NCBI GenBank assembly: GCA_964417785.1
Contig: CAYQJO010000021.1
Location: forward strand, 1-31,246
Source of the DNA: DAOTUL01 sp034437435
GTDB taxonomy: Bacteria; Chloroflexota; Anaerolineae; Aggregatilineales; Phototrophicaceae
Direction of reading: 5' to 3'
DNA length: 31,246 bases
A program made the translations under genes and the position numbers. Positions within the stretch are counted from its first letter, which is position 1. Every line of letters starts with the position of its first letter. The notes beneath the pieces were generated by a model. That model made no database searches. It was not told the DNA's origin and saw only the letters and a list, made by a program, of their open reading frames with translations. Positions 7,608-15,308 of this stretch are shown piece by piece.

Positions 7608-8950
7608 CTATTTTCAAATTCAACGGCGCACTGAACAAAAATCAGTGTAAGACCTACCATCCGCACAGCTTTGAGGTCCCCGACGGGACTACCAACATTC
7701 ACGTCGATTTCAGCTTCACACCGCTGTATGCCACCGGACGGATTCACCGTAATCAGATCAATGTGTCGCTCAATGACGCGGATGGCATTCGTGGTGTGTG
7801 GAATGTGGTTCGTGAGGAAGGGTTCGATGTCAATGCATGGGCATCGTCGCCTGGTTTTGCGTCGCGAGACATCCAACCGGGCAAATGGACGGCCTTCGTG
7901 GACGTGCATCGCATTCTGCCACCGGATACCGTGACCTATGAGATGACCGTCACCCTGTCCAGCGATCCGCTGACGCTGACTCCGCCGGTGTATGATGACA
8001 GACGCAAGGTGGCGGTGGCGGAGCCGGGTTGGTATCGCGGCGATCTGCACGCGCACACCATCCATTCTGACGGTCGATGGGATATTCCGGAATTCACGGC
8101 GTTCATGCGTGACCGGGGCCTGGATTTTGTCACGCTGAGCGATCACAACACGGTAACAGGGTTGGCACAGCATCGCAGTCAGACCGAAGATGGTTTTCTG
8201 GCAATGGGCGGTATGGAACTCAGCACCTTCTATGGTCATATGCTGGCGCTTGGAAGCAGTCATTGGTATGAATGGCGGCTGAACATCGAAGAGGGTATGG
8301 ACATTCATCGCATCATGCAGCAGGTGATCGACCAGGGCGATATGTTGATTATTGCTCATCCGATGGCGGTGGATGAGCCGTTCTGCTCTGGCTGCCACTG
8401 GCAGTATGAGGATGCTCGCCCCGGTGTGGCGCTCGGTATAGAAATCTGGAACGGCTTCTGGCATGTCTTCAACGACGAAGCCCTGCAACAGTATTATGTC
8501 TGGTTGAATCAGGGCCATCGACTGGTTGCCACATCCGGTACAGATATTCACGGTCCCGTACCCACCAACACAACACGACGTGGCGGATTCAATGTCGTCT
8601 ATGCCGAGGAACTGAGCGAAACCGCCATCCTGGACGCGGTACGCAAGGGCCATTCCTATGTCAGCGCTGGACCAGAGTTTCTGCTCACAGCCGAGTCCAC
8701 TTCCGGTGATAAGGGTATGGCTGGTGATCGCCTGCCTGCTGGTTCAGCAACGGTGCGGGTCGCCTGGAACGACGCTCATGAGGGCGATGTGCTGCGTCTG
8801 ATTGTAGATGGCGAGGTTCGTGAGCAGACGCCAGTGGGCGTTTCGGGTGAGAAGTCGTGGTCGCTGGATGCTGATTGGTGTACGGTCGAACTGCGTGACG
8901 GTAACAACGAAATGTGGGCGGTCTCGAATCCGATCTACTTCCGCGATTAG
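7604..8950 (+). CDS. PHP-domain metallohydrolase, CehA/McbA family
   Basis: A 448-residue protein with an N-terminal beta-rich region (about 1-140) and a PHP phosphoesterase-like domain. The metal-binding pattern is present: HAHTIHSDG (H149, H151, H154, D156), LSDHN, GMELS, a later IIAHP and a final SGTDIHG. A C-terminal beta domain (about 350-448) resembles the tail of CehA-type proteins. No signal peptide is seen, so it probably acts in the cytoplasm on the imported compound or a derivative. CehA/McbA relatives hydrolyse carbamate esters and other esters, but most members have unknown substrates. It is the last gene of the transporter operon, translationally coupled to the ATPase gene. A second PHP protein ends the other family 5 transporter operon in this window. 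Confidence 0.88.
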   Translation: MTIFKFNGALNKNQCKTYHPHSFEVPDGTTNIHVDFSFTPLYATGRIHRNQINVSLNDADGIRGVWNVVREEGFDVNAWASSPGFASRDIQPGKWTAFVDVHRILPPDTVTYEMTVTLSSDPLTLTPPVYDDRRKVAVAEPGWYRGDLHAHTIHSDGRWDIPEFTAFMRDRGLDFVTLSDHNTVTGLAQHRSQTEDGFLAMGGMELSTFYGHMLALGSSHWYEWRLNIEEGMDIHRIMQQVIDQGDMLIIAHPMAVDEPFCSGCHWQYEDARPGVALGIEIWNGFWHVFNDEALQQYYVWLNQGHRLVATSGTDIHGPVPTNTTRRGGFNVVYAEELSETAILDAVRKGHSYVSAGPEFLLTAESTSGDKGMAGDRLPAGSATVRVAWNDAHEGDVLRLIVDGEVREQTPVGVSGEKSWSLDADWCTVELRDGNNEMWAVSNPIYFRD

Positions 8951-8978
8951 CCTGATACAGAGATTCACATAGAATTTG

Positions 8979-9062
8979 TCTGGCACCTGGCTTACAATGG
9001 TCTTACTCCGTTTGGGTAGCGAGGAGAAAAGGGGGGACTTTTAGCGGCAAAGGGGTGCCAGA
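8979..9062 (+). promoter_or_regulatory. long-range inverted repeat in the mobA leader
   Basis: TCTGGCACC (8979-8987) and GGTGCCAGA (9054-9062) are perfect 9-base complements 66 bases apart. The right arm ends at the base before the mobA ATG and covers the purine-rich AAGGGG-type ribosome binding site. If both arms are transcribed, pairing would hide that site. The loop holds a G-rich stretch with AGGAG and GGGGGG. A TACAAT box at 8993-8998 could instead be a -10 element, which would leave the left arm out of the RNA. This is an observation of pairing only, and no known riboswitch consensus was recognised. Confidence 0.35.
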
Positions 9063-9650
9063 ATGAGTGACGTGACAATTGCAGTGCTGGCTGGCGGACA
9101 ATCCAGCCGCATGGGGCGCAACAAAAGTTTTATCCTGCTGGATGGTAAACCGATCATTCAGCATGTATTGGACCGCGTGCGCCAACTCAATTACCCAACA
9201 ATCCTGATTACCAACACACCCGATCAGTATGCCGAATTTGATTTACCATTGGCCGGCGACGTGCTTCCCGGCAGCGGATCGCTGGTTGGTCTTCATGCGG
9301 CTCTGTATCACAGCCCATCTGCTCACACGCTATGCGTTGCCTGCGATATGCCCTTACTCAATGTGAACCTGCTGCGATATCTGATTGACTTGCGTCATGA
9401 GGCGGATATTGTCGTGCCGCTGGTTGCGGGCCGACCGGAGAACCTGCACGCGGTGTACAGTCGTGACTGTTTGCCTATGATGGCACATCAAATCGCTGAT
9501 GATAATCTCAAGGTCAATCGTCTGCACACGAAGCTCAATGTGCGTTATGTAGATGAATCAGGTCTCCGTGTCTATGATCCGCATCTGCATTCCTTTTTCA
9601 ACATCAACACGCCAGAGGATGTTGCGCGGCTCTGTGATGGATCCAATTAG
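9063..9650 (+). CDS. mobA: molybdenum cofactor guanylyltransferase MobA
   Basis: A 195-residue cytoplasmic nucleotidyltransferase that transfers GMP from GTP to molybdopterin to give the MGD cofactor needed by DMSO-reductase-family enzymes. The diagnostic N-terminal LAGGQSSRMGRNKS (residues 9-22) binds GTP. LPGSGSLVGLHAAL and the CDMPLLN metal-binding motif follow, and the C-terminus has the INTPEDV segment typical of the family. The length matches MobA. It leads the molybdate importer genes and converges with the dms operon, whose DmsA requires bis-MGD, which strongly supports the assignment. A 112-base upstream spacer separates it from the PHP gene, so it probably starts its own transcript. 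Confidence 0.93.
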   Translation: MSDVTIAVLAGGQSSRMGRNKSFILLDGKPIIQHVLDRVRQLNYPTILITNTPDQYAEFDLPLAGDVLPGSGSLVGLHAALYHSPSAHTLCVACDMPLLNVNLLRYLIDLRHEADIVVPLVAGRPENLHAVYSRDCLPMMAHQIADDNLKVNRLHTKLNVRYVDESGLRVYDPHLHSFFNINTPEDVARLCDGSN

Positions 9651-9711
9651 TACCATTCCCATGCACCGGGAAGCTGATAAACTACAATAACTGAACAGAA
9701 AGAGGTGTTAC

Positions 9712-10998
9712 ATGTTCAAGATGATACGACTGTTTGTAATTCTCGTTGTTTTCTCAATAACCGTCACTGCACAAATGGATGATCTAAATGTACAGGCTGA
9801 CGCGGATATGCAATCGGTTCTCATGCAGCTTGCTGACATAATGGACGGTCCTCTATCGCTCAGTTTTGTTGACTCGGATGCGGATGTGCTGGTTACGGGC
9901 GATGTCCCGGATGATGCGCTGGATGTCGCCTACTTCCTGCCGGATATGGCCCTGGTGTTGCTCACCGATCATGAACAGGGACAGGCGCTTATTGATTTCG
10001 CGGTATCACCTGACGGCCAGCAGGTGTTGGTTGATGCTGGACTCTTACCTGATACGGTCACGATCACGGATCAGGCGGGCAACACCCAGGATATTGCGCA
10101 GCCGGTGCGGCGGGTGGTTTCGCCCTATAGCCTGGCAACCTACTACGTCTATGCGACCGGTGCGGGTGAGACACTGGTGGCGGCGGGCTATCTGGGGGCA
10201 CGCGATCCGCAGGGAGCGGCGGCGATGGAGCGTATCGATCCGCGCTTCCCAGAACTCAGCGCTCTAAACCTGACCCAGGAGGGGACCAATGTCGAGGTAA
10301 TCGCGGGGTTGATGCCCGATCTGGTCCTGAGTTCCGCTCGTGCTGACTGGTTGGAGCCGGTCGAAGAACTGGGTATTGGCATTGTGCGTTATGAGGGTGA
10401 GACTCCAGATGCCTTGAAGGAAGCGGTGTTGCTGACCGGGCAGATATTTGGGCCGGATGCCTATCATCGGGCGCAGGTATGGGTGGATGCCTATGACACT
10501 GTGATCGAGGAAGTGACGGGTATCGTCGCCGAGTCGGAGCAGACACCGCGTGTTCTGTTCACCGGAACTGAGCTGACACGAGTTGCCAGTGGCAAAATGT
10601 ACCAGACGGCCATGATCGAAGCGGCTGGCGGTGAATCGGTCAGTGTATCGTTAGGCGGGTACTGGAACGATGTCAATCTGGAGCAGATCATTGTTTGGAA
10701 TCCAGATGTGATTTTTGTTCCCCCTTATGGTGGAGCGACGGTAGAAGCCATTACTGATAACGCTGAATGGCAGTTGCTCGAAGCGGTTCAGGAAGGGCGT
10801 GTTTATCGGGTACCCAAGCTCGTTGCACCCTGGGATACGCCGACACAGGACTCGCTGCTGGGCATCATGTGGATGGCGGAAAAGCTCTATCCCGATGCAT
10901 TCACTCTGAACTGCGAAGCGACCGTGCGCGAGTTCTACGATATATTCTACAACTATGCGATTCTGGATGATGAGATTGCCTCCTTATGCAGCACATAA
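9712..10998 (+). CDS. FecB/TroA-type binding protein with N-terminal ModA-like mini-domain (probable molybdate/tungstate)
   Basis: A 428-residue exported protein with signal peptide 1-20 (cleavage near VTAQ, no lipobox) and an AGAGGTG ribosome binding site. Residues about 24-113 look like a shortened ModA: a start (LNVQADADMQSVLMQLADI), a middle (LSLSFVDSDADVLVTGDVPDD), then the end-of-ModA signature (GQALIDFAVSPDGQQVLVDAGLLP). Most of ModA's second lobe is missing. Residues 114-428 form a class III binding protein of the FecB/BtuF/MolA type, from VTITDQAGNTQDI through GLMPDLVLSS to WNPDVIFVPPYGG. The next two genes are its permease and ATPase. Linkage to mobA and dms, and the ModA-like part, point to molybdate or tungstate rather than iron-siderophore or cobalamin. 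The fusion boundary is my reading of the motifs. Confidence 0.82.
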   Translation: MFKMIRLFVILVVFSITVTAQMDDLNVQADADMQSVLMQLADIMDGPLSLSFVDSDADVLVTGDVPDDALDVAYFLPDMALVLLTDHEQGQALIDFAVSPDGQQVLVDAGLLPDTVTITDQAGNTQDIAQPVRRVVSPYSLATYYVYATGAGETLVAAGYLGARDPQGAAAMERIDPRFPELSALNLTQEGTNVEVIAGLMPDLVLSSARADWLEPVEELGIGIVRYEGETPDALKEAVLLTGQIFGPDAYHRAQVWVDAYDTVIEEVTGIVAESEQTPRVLFTGTELTRVASGKMYQTAMIEAAGGESVSVSLGGYWNDVNLEQIIVWNPDVIFVPPYGGATVEAITDNAEWQLLEAVQEGRVYRVPKLVAPWDTPTQDSLLGIMWMAEKLYPDAFTLNCEATVREFYDIFYNYAILDDEIASLCST

Positions 10999-12023
10999 CA
11001 TCAGATGATCGGGGGAAGCGCCGGTTTTATCTGTTGGATGTGGTAATACTGGCTCTACCCCTGCTACTGATGGTCGTTTCGCTGACTCTCGGCACCTACG
11101 AGATCAGTGCTGTGGATGTAGCGCGTGTGCTGGTGTCGCCACTTGATCCAGAATTGGCCGCTGGTGTGCCGGAGATCGCACAGCGCCTTGTGCTGAATGT
11201 GCGGTTGCCCCGCGTGCTGGCGGCTCTGTTGATTGGAGCGGGATTGGCTGTCGCCGGTGTCGCCTTCCAGGGGATTTTCAAGAATCCACTGGTCGATTCA
11301 AATCTGCTCGGTGTCACAGCGGGGGCCGGTTTTGGTGCTTCGCTGGTGCTGCTGCTTCAGGGCGATCAGTTCGAGGTGCAGATGTCGGCTTTCGCCTTTG
11401 GCTTGCTGGCGGTAACTCTGGCGTTTTTCGGCAGCAAGCTTTACCAGACCGCACCCATGATCGTCCTGACGCTGATGGGCATACTGATCGGCTCATTGTT
11501 TGGTTCCCTGACTTCGCTGCTGAAATATCTGGCGGACCCATTGGATACGCTGCCATCCATCACGTTCTGGCTTCTCGGCGGACTCACCAGCGTAACCTGG
11601 ACGGATATTCCGCTTCTAGCGGTCCTGACCATAACGGGTGGGTTGGTGTTTTTCATGATCCGTTGGCAGTTTAACATCCTCTCGCTGGGTGATAGAGAGG
11701 CCATGACGCTGGGTCTCAATCCGGATCACATGAAGCTGCTGATTATCGTCTGCGCCACTTTGATGACTGCCATCGCTGTTTCGGTCGGTGGTGTGATCGG
11801 CTGGGTGGGGTTGGTTATCCCCCATGCCGGACGCATTCTTGTCGGACCCGATCACCAGCGTTTGATACCCATATCGCTGGCGTTGGGTGCGTCTTTTCTA
11901 CTGACGATTGATACCGTATCCCGTACTATGCTGCCATCAGAGGTTCCGTTAGGTGTGTTGACCGGGTTGATTGGGGTGCCAATTCTGATCGTGCTGCTTC
12001 GGCGTAATCGAACCGGGTGGTGA
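10986..12023 (+). CDS. FecCD/MolB-type ABC transporter permease
   Basis: A 345-residue integral membrane permease of the BtuC/FecCD family, with about ten membrane spans. Visible family motifs are LNVRLPRVLAALLIGAGLAVAGVAFQGIFKNPL near residues 70-100, GVTAGAGFGASL, the FWLLGGLTSVTW segment, and VSVGGVIGWVGLVIPHAGRILVGPDH, which includes the ATPase-coupling region. It begins 13 bases inside the end of the binding-protein gene and ends one base before the ATPase start codon, so all three are probably coupled. Members of this family move siderophores, cobalamin or, as in H. influenzae MolBC, molybdate. Context favours molybdate or tungstate. Confidence 0.93.
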   Translation: MQHITSDDRGKRRFYLLDVVILALPLLLMVVSLTLGTYEISAVDVARVLVSPLDPELAAGVPEIAQRLVLNVRLPRVLAALLIGAGLAVAGVAFQGIFKNPLVDSNLLGVTAGAGFGASLVLLLQGDQFEVQMSAFAFGLLAVTLAFFGSKLYQTAPMIVLTLMGILIGSLFGSLTSLLKYLADPLDTLPSITFWLLGGLTSVTWTDIPLLAVLTITGGLVFFMIRWQFNILSLGDREAMTLGLNPDHMKLLIIVCATLMTAIAVSVGGVIGWVGLVIPHAGRILVGPDHQRLIPISLALGASFLLTIDTVSRTMLPSEVPLGVLTGLIGVPILIVLLRRNRTGW

Positions 12024-12024
12024 G

Positions 12025-13380
12025 ATGATACTGTCTGCCGAGCAGGTGTCATACGCCTACAGAAATCGAGAGCCGGTTTTGCAGAATGTCTCGCTGGAAC
12101 TGGGTCCGGGCAAAATCCTGTATCTCCTGGGCCACAATGGCAGCGGTAAGACGACCTTGCTCTCCTGCCTGAGCGCCATCCTGACACCTACCGCCGGGCA
12201 GGTGATGCTGGATGGTGTGAACATAAACCACATATCCCCCCGTGAGCGGGCGCGGAAGATCGGCCATATCCCTCAGTTACATGTCCCATCTTTTGCGTAT
12301 ACGGTTCGTGAGATGGTCCTGATGGGCCGTGCGCCTCACATGGGTCTACTTGGCACACCGGGACGGAGTGACCATGCCATCACCGATGAGGCGCTGGCGG
12401 CAGTAGGATTGACAGACTTTGTTGAACGAGCCTACACTGAACTCAGCGGTGGTGAGCGCCAGCTAGTGTTGATCGCACGCGGCTTAGCACAGCAGTGTGA
12501 CTTCCTGCTGATGGACGAGCCAGATGCTCACCTGGACCCCAGCAACCAGCATCGTATCCTGGAAATTGTCGCGGAACTCACGCAGCAGGGTCTCTCGTTT
12601 GTTATCGCCTCACATGCCCCCAACAGTGCCTTGATGTTCGCTGATAGTGTGGTTCTGCTGCGCAATGGTCGCACACTGGCGCAAGGTAACATCCAGGAAA
12701 CACTGACCGAGTCGCTTCTAACCGAAGCCTACGGGATGGATACTGAGGTGATCTACAAGAGCCATAACGGCAGACCTGCTCCCCGTGCCATTATGCCGCG
12801 TCGGAAGTCCATCCCCCGGAATGTCGAGGTGATCGCACTCAAACCTGAATCGCTCGGTATTTCCGGGTCGCCGCTGGAGACCATCGTTCAGCAAGGACAG
12901 CAAATTGTTCTGGTCACGGGTGAGGATGGATCGGGCAAGAGTTCGTGGTGCAGTGATCTGGTCATGCAGGCACAACGACTCGGATGGACGGTATGCGGTT
13001 TGCTATCTCCGGCTGTTGTCAGAGCTGGTATCAAAACAGGGATCGATCTGCTTGACCTTAACACCGGGCAGCGGCGACGTCTGGCGAGACTGCGTGACGA
13101 CAATGAATCCAACGTAACGACCAACATGTGGTCATTTGATATGGCGACCTTGCAATGGGGCAATGCGGTGCTGGACGATCTGCCGCCAGATTGTGATCTG
13201 CTGCTGGTGGATGAGCTTGGCCCACTGGAACTGAAACACGGCAAGGGGTTTGTCAGTGCGTTTACCGCAATCGATCAGCGGTGTTATCGAGTGGCGTTTG
13301 TCGTTGTACGCTCATCATTGATGGTAGATGCGCTGGCCCGCTGGCCCGATGCTTATGTTGTTGATGTGGACGATGACTGA
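12025..13380 (+). CDS. ABC ATPase (FecE/MolC type) fused to a THEP1-like NTPase
   Basis: A 451-residue fusion. Residues 1 to about 255 are a complete importer ATPase: Walker A GHNGSGKT (36-43), signature LSGGERQ (about 139-145), Walker B LLMDEPDAHLD, and an H-loop at IASHAPN. After a short linker, residues about 268-451 contain a second P-loop, GEDGSGKSS (299-307). Further motifs are GLLSPAVVRAGIKTGIDLLD and Walker B VDELGPLEL (395-403), the layout of THEP1/NTPase_1 nucleoside triphosphatases. Free-standing THEP1 or DUF2478-like NTPases occur near molybdenum genes in other bacteria, so the tail may regulate uptake or metal handling. That role is inferred. The final 28 bases overlap the end of the convergent Fe-S protein gene. 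Confidence 0.9.
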   Translation: MILSAEQVSYAYRNREPVLQNVSLELGPGKILYLLGHNGSGKTTLLSCLSAILTPTAGQVMLDGVNINHISPRERARKIGHIPQLHVPSFAYTVREMVLMGRAPHMGLLGTPGRSDHAITDEALAAVGLTDFVERAYTELSGGERQLVLIARGLAQQCDFLLMDEPDAHLDPSNQHRILEIVAELTQQGLSFVIASHAPNSALMFADSVVLLRNGRTLAQGNIQETLTESLLTEAYGMDTEVIYKSHNGRPAPRAIMPRRKSIPRNVEVIALKPESLGISGSPLETIVQQGQQIVLVTGEDGSGKSSWCSDLVMQAQRLGWTVCGLLSPAVVRAGIKTGIDLLDLNTGQRRRLARLRDDNESNVTTNMWSFDMATLQWGNAVLDDLPPDCDLLLVDELGPLELKHGKGFVSAFTAIDQRCYRVAFVVVRSSLMVDALARWPDAYVVDVDDD

Positions 13381-14558
13381 ATTCGTTTTCGCGCCGCTTC
13401 TGGCAGACGTTTCAATATTGCTGGAGTCAGGTTGACGCCGAAGGGGTTCTCGTGCCGCGCCGCACAGACCGGACACAGCTTTTCGTCTTCATCGCTCTTA
13501 AATGCCGTTCCGCACCTATGACAGTAGCGCAGTGGCTCCTTAATGAGCGTTATTTTTTGTCCGGTGATGACTTCGGCAAAGGCCGGTTGACCATCTGCAT
13601 TCAGGGCGTCCGGATCGCAGTAGGTGAAACACAGACCACAGTTGATACAGTCGGCGGGTTTAAACAGCAGTTCAAAGTGATCGTCGTCTGTATGAAACTG
13701 TAATGCATCTGTCGGACAGACACGCCCACACACGCCACAGGCGGTACAGCTATCGGATGCCTGTATCTGGATGAAACTGTCATCCGGGATCGGTGCGTCT
13801 GGCTGTAAACCATCGAGCCGGGAGAGCGCCCGGATCAACCGCTGCCGCTCACGCGGCGGACCGCTGTCATAGACTGTTTCCTGACGGGGAGCCAGTTCAT
13901 CAACGGCGCTTTCGGTTTGCATCGTCGCCATACGAAAGAAGCCCCGGCGCGAAATCGGTGGGTTTTTCACGGAATACACCGGTCGCTTCGCTCTACCGGC
14001 CTCCGCGATTCGTACCCCGCCCTTTCGATCCCCGTTGAGCGCGTCGGCCTGAGCGATGGTCTTTTCCAGTGAGGGCTGCACAATGCGCAGGGGACAGTCA
14101 GCGCAGGCATCCAACCGCACTCGGACTTCGTTTACACCCAATGCCAGCAAGCTGATATAGGCCGCCGTGCTTATGGCAGAGAGGCAGCCATTTGTCTGAA
14201 TGACCGCATCGGCATCGCGTTTACCCCTGGCCGGATCGGGGTGATGCTGGCATGCGATTTCGATGATCTCGCGGTCAACCAGACGGTCCACGCAGCGCAG
14301 TAGCGCATGTGTTCCATCATAACCGGCAAAAACGCCGGTTGGGCAGGTGTGCAGACATAGCCCGCAGCGGATGCACCGATCTGCTTCCACATGCACACCA
14401 CCATCCAGTCCGATGGCCTCAGTCGGGCAGGCAACAACACACAGGTTGCAGGGCGAGTCCTTGTCTTTGACATGGTGGCAGCGCATAGCATCGAGATTAA
14501 CCGGTGGTCGCTCTTGCGTCAGTTTTTCCGCTGCCAGTGCAAGCTGTAATAGATTCAT
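13353..14558 (-). CDS. multi-cluster ferredoxin-like protein with C-terminal zinc ribbon
   Basis: A 401-residue protein starting at MNLLQLALAAEKL. The frame is open upstream, but that part overlaps the chaperone gene, whose stop lies 2 bases before this ATG. Two ferredoxin-like halves are seen: cysteines 37/40/44 and 62/65/68/72, then 271/274/277/281 and 304/307/310/314, enough for up to four 4Fe-4S clusters (the first group has a more distant C27 as possible fourth ligand). Between them lies a cysteine-containing domain (103-155) and a basic RRGFFRM motif (204-210). A CxxC...CxxC ribbon (346-365) follows. The second half recalls NapF-type maturation ferredoxins. It could pass electrons to, or mature, the reductase of the same operon. 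The exact family is not recognised. Confidence 0.85.
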   Translation of the reverse strand: MNLLQLALAAEKLTQERPPVNLDAMRCHHVKDKDSPCNLCVVACPTEAIGLDGGVHVEADRCIRCGLCLHTCPTGVFAGYDGTHALLRCVDRLVDREIIEIACQHHPDPARGKRDADAVIQTNGCLSAISTAAYISLLALGVNEVRVRLDACADCPLRIVQPSLEKTIAQADALNGDRKGGVRIAEAGRAKRPVYSVKNPPISRRGFFRMATMQTESAVDELAPRQETVYDSGPPRERQRLIRALSRLDGLQPDAPIPDDSFIQIQASDSCTACGVCGRVCPTDALQFHTDDDHFELLFKPADCINCGLCFTYCDPDALNADGQPAFAEVITGQKITLIKEPLRYCHRCGTAFKSDEDEKLCPVCAARHENPFGVNLTPAILKRLPEAARKRIQSSSTSTT

Positions 14559-14560
14559 GG

Positions 14561-15214
14561 TTATGACACAAAAACTGTCTGGCTGTGGGCAATGCAGCCG
14601 GACGCCAGCGCCGCCACACTGCGGTAGTAGTCGGTTTGTGCGTGCTGGCTGACTCGATCCAGACATTGGTCGGCCCACTGGCTGATATGCTCATCAAAGA
14701 AACGCCGCAGACCATCCAGGGTGGCTTCCAGAGTCGTTGTATCGTCAACCTGAATAGCGTTTAACCCGATGGCGCAAAGATGGGCGACAAAACGGAACTC
14801 CAGGCCGATATGGTCGTCCGGTTCGCTGCCGAAATGGGGTATGGGCATATCGAATTCCCGGTAGAAGGTGCGGACTTGCAGCGTTTCCTTCTCAAAGATA
14901 ATGCCTTCGGCACTGCGGTAGACCGACTCCCAGGGCGTTGCCAGCAGTTTATCCGGTCCAACGAACAACCGTGCATAATCGCGTTTAAGGTCCGGAAACT
15001 GGTCATCGTGCCAGTGGGCGCTGAATGTCCTGAGTTGCGCCAGACCGATCTCGGCGCGGGTCTGATTCATGTCCAGCGGCCAATCATCAAACAGGTCTTC
15101 CTGCGTGATCGTCCGCAAAAAATCGAGATCGGGCTGCTCATAGAAAACCTTGCTCAGAAATGTATAAGCGAGGTTGTGGGCGATAAGGGTTTCAGCCCAG
15201 TGTTGGAGGGACAT
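14561..15214 (-). CDS. dmsD: TorD/DmsD-family molybdoenzyme chaperone
   Basis: A 217-residue cytoplasmic, all-helical chaperone that binds the twin-arginine leader of the catalytic subunit and holds it until the cofactor is inserted. The family motifs are clear: YARLFVGPDKLLATPWESVY (about 80-100) and EPDDHIGLEFRFVAHL (about 130-147), equivalent to the E(P)DH motif of TorD/DmsD. The length is typical. It follows dmsC after a hairpin-containing 94-base spacer and is nearly fused (2-base gap) to the Fe-S protein gene. Its client is presumably the DmsA encoded upstream. The symbol dmsD is given by context, and the TorD family call itself is firm. Confidence 0.9.
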   Translation of the reverse strand: MSLQHWAETLIAHNLAYTFLSKVFYEQPDLDFLRTITQEDLFDDWPLDMNQTRAEIGLAQLRTFSAHWHDDQFPDLKRDYARLFVGPDKLLATPWESVYRSAEGIIFEKETLQVRTFYREFDMPIPHFGSEPDDHIGLEFRFVAHLCAIGLNAIQVDDTTTLEATLDGLRRFFDEHISQWADQCLDRVSQHAQTDYYRSVAALASGCIAHSQTVFVS

Positions 15215-15242
15215 ATTTTGCCTTAGTATCTGATATAAACAG

Positions 15243-15272
15243 GTAAGGACACAACATGCTGTGTGTCCTTAC
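15243..15272 (-). terminator. intra-operon hairpin between dmsC and the chaperone gene
   Basis: A perfect 11-bp stem (GTAAGGACACA with TGTGTCCTTAC) has an 8-base loop. On the minus strand it is followed by CTGTTTATA, a poor U-tract. It lies between the dmsC stop and the chaperone start and could cause partial termination or protect the 3' end of the dmsABC message, lowering expression of the two downstream accessory genes. Confidence 0.6.
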
Positions 15273-15308
15273 TTACTTGATTGATTGAATTATAGTCGAG
15301 AATCCAGG

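Noticed and set aside
7601..8653. 350-codon minus-strand frame opposite the PHP hydrolase gene
   Set aside because: Antisense shadow of a gene with clear metal-binding motifs; the product is histidine- and arginine-rich with no domain.
9656..9672. TTCCC-N7-GGGAA repeat after mobA as a terminator
   Set aside because: Only a 5-bp stem with no T-run; too weak to call.
13929..13955. RRGFFRM motif in the Fe-S protein as a twin-arginine export signal
   Set aside because: It sits about 204 residues into the protein and is not followed by a hydrophobic stretch, so it cannot work as an N-terminal Tat leader, and starting the gene there would discard two Fe-S motifs.
14559..14678. Longer start for the Fe-S protein gene
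   Set aside because: The extension overlaps 118 bases of the chaperone gene in another frame and has low-quality composition; the ATG at 14558 starts 2 bases after the chaperone stop.
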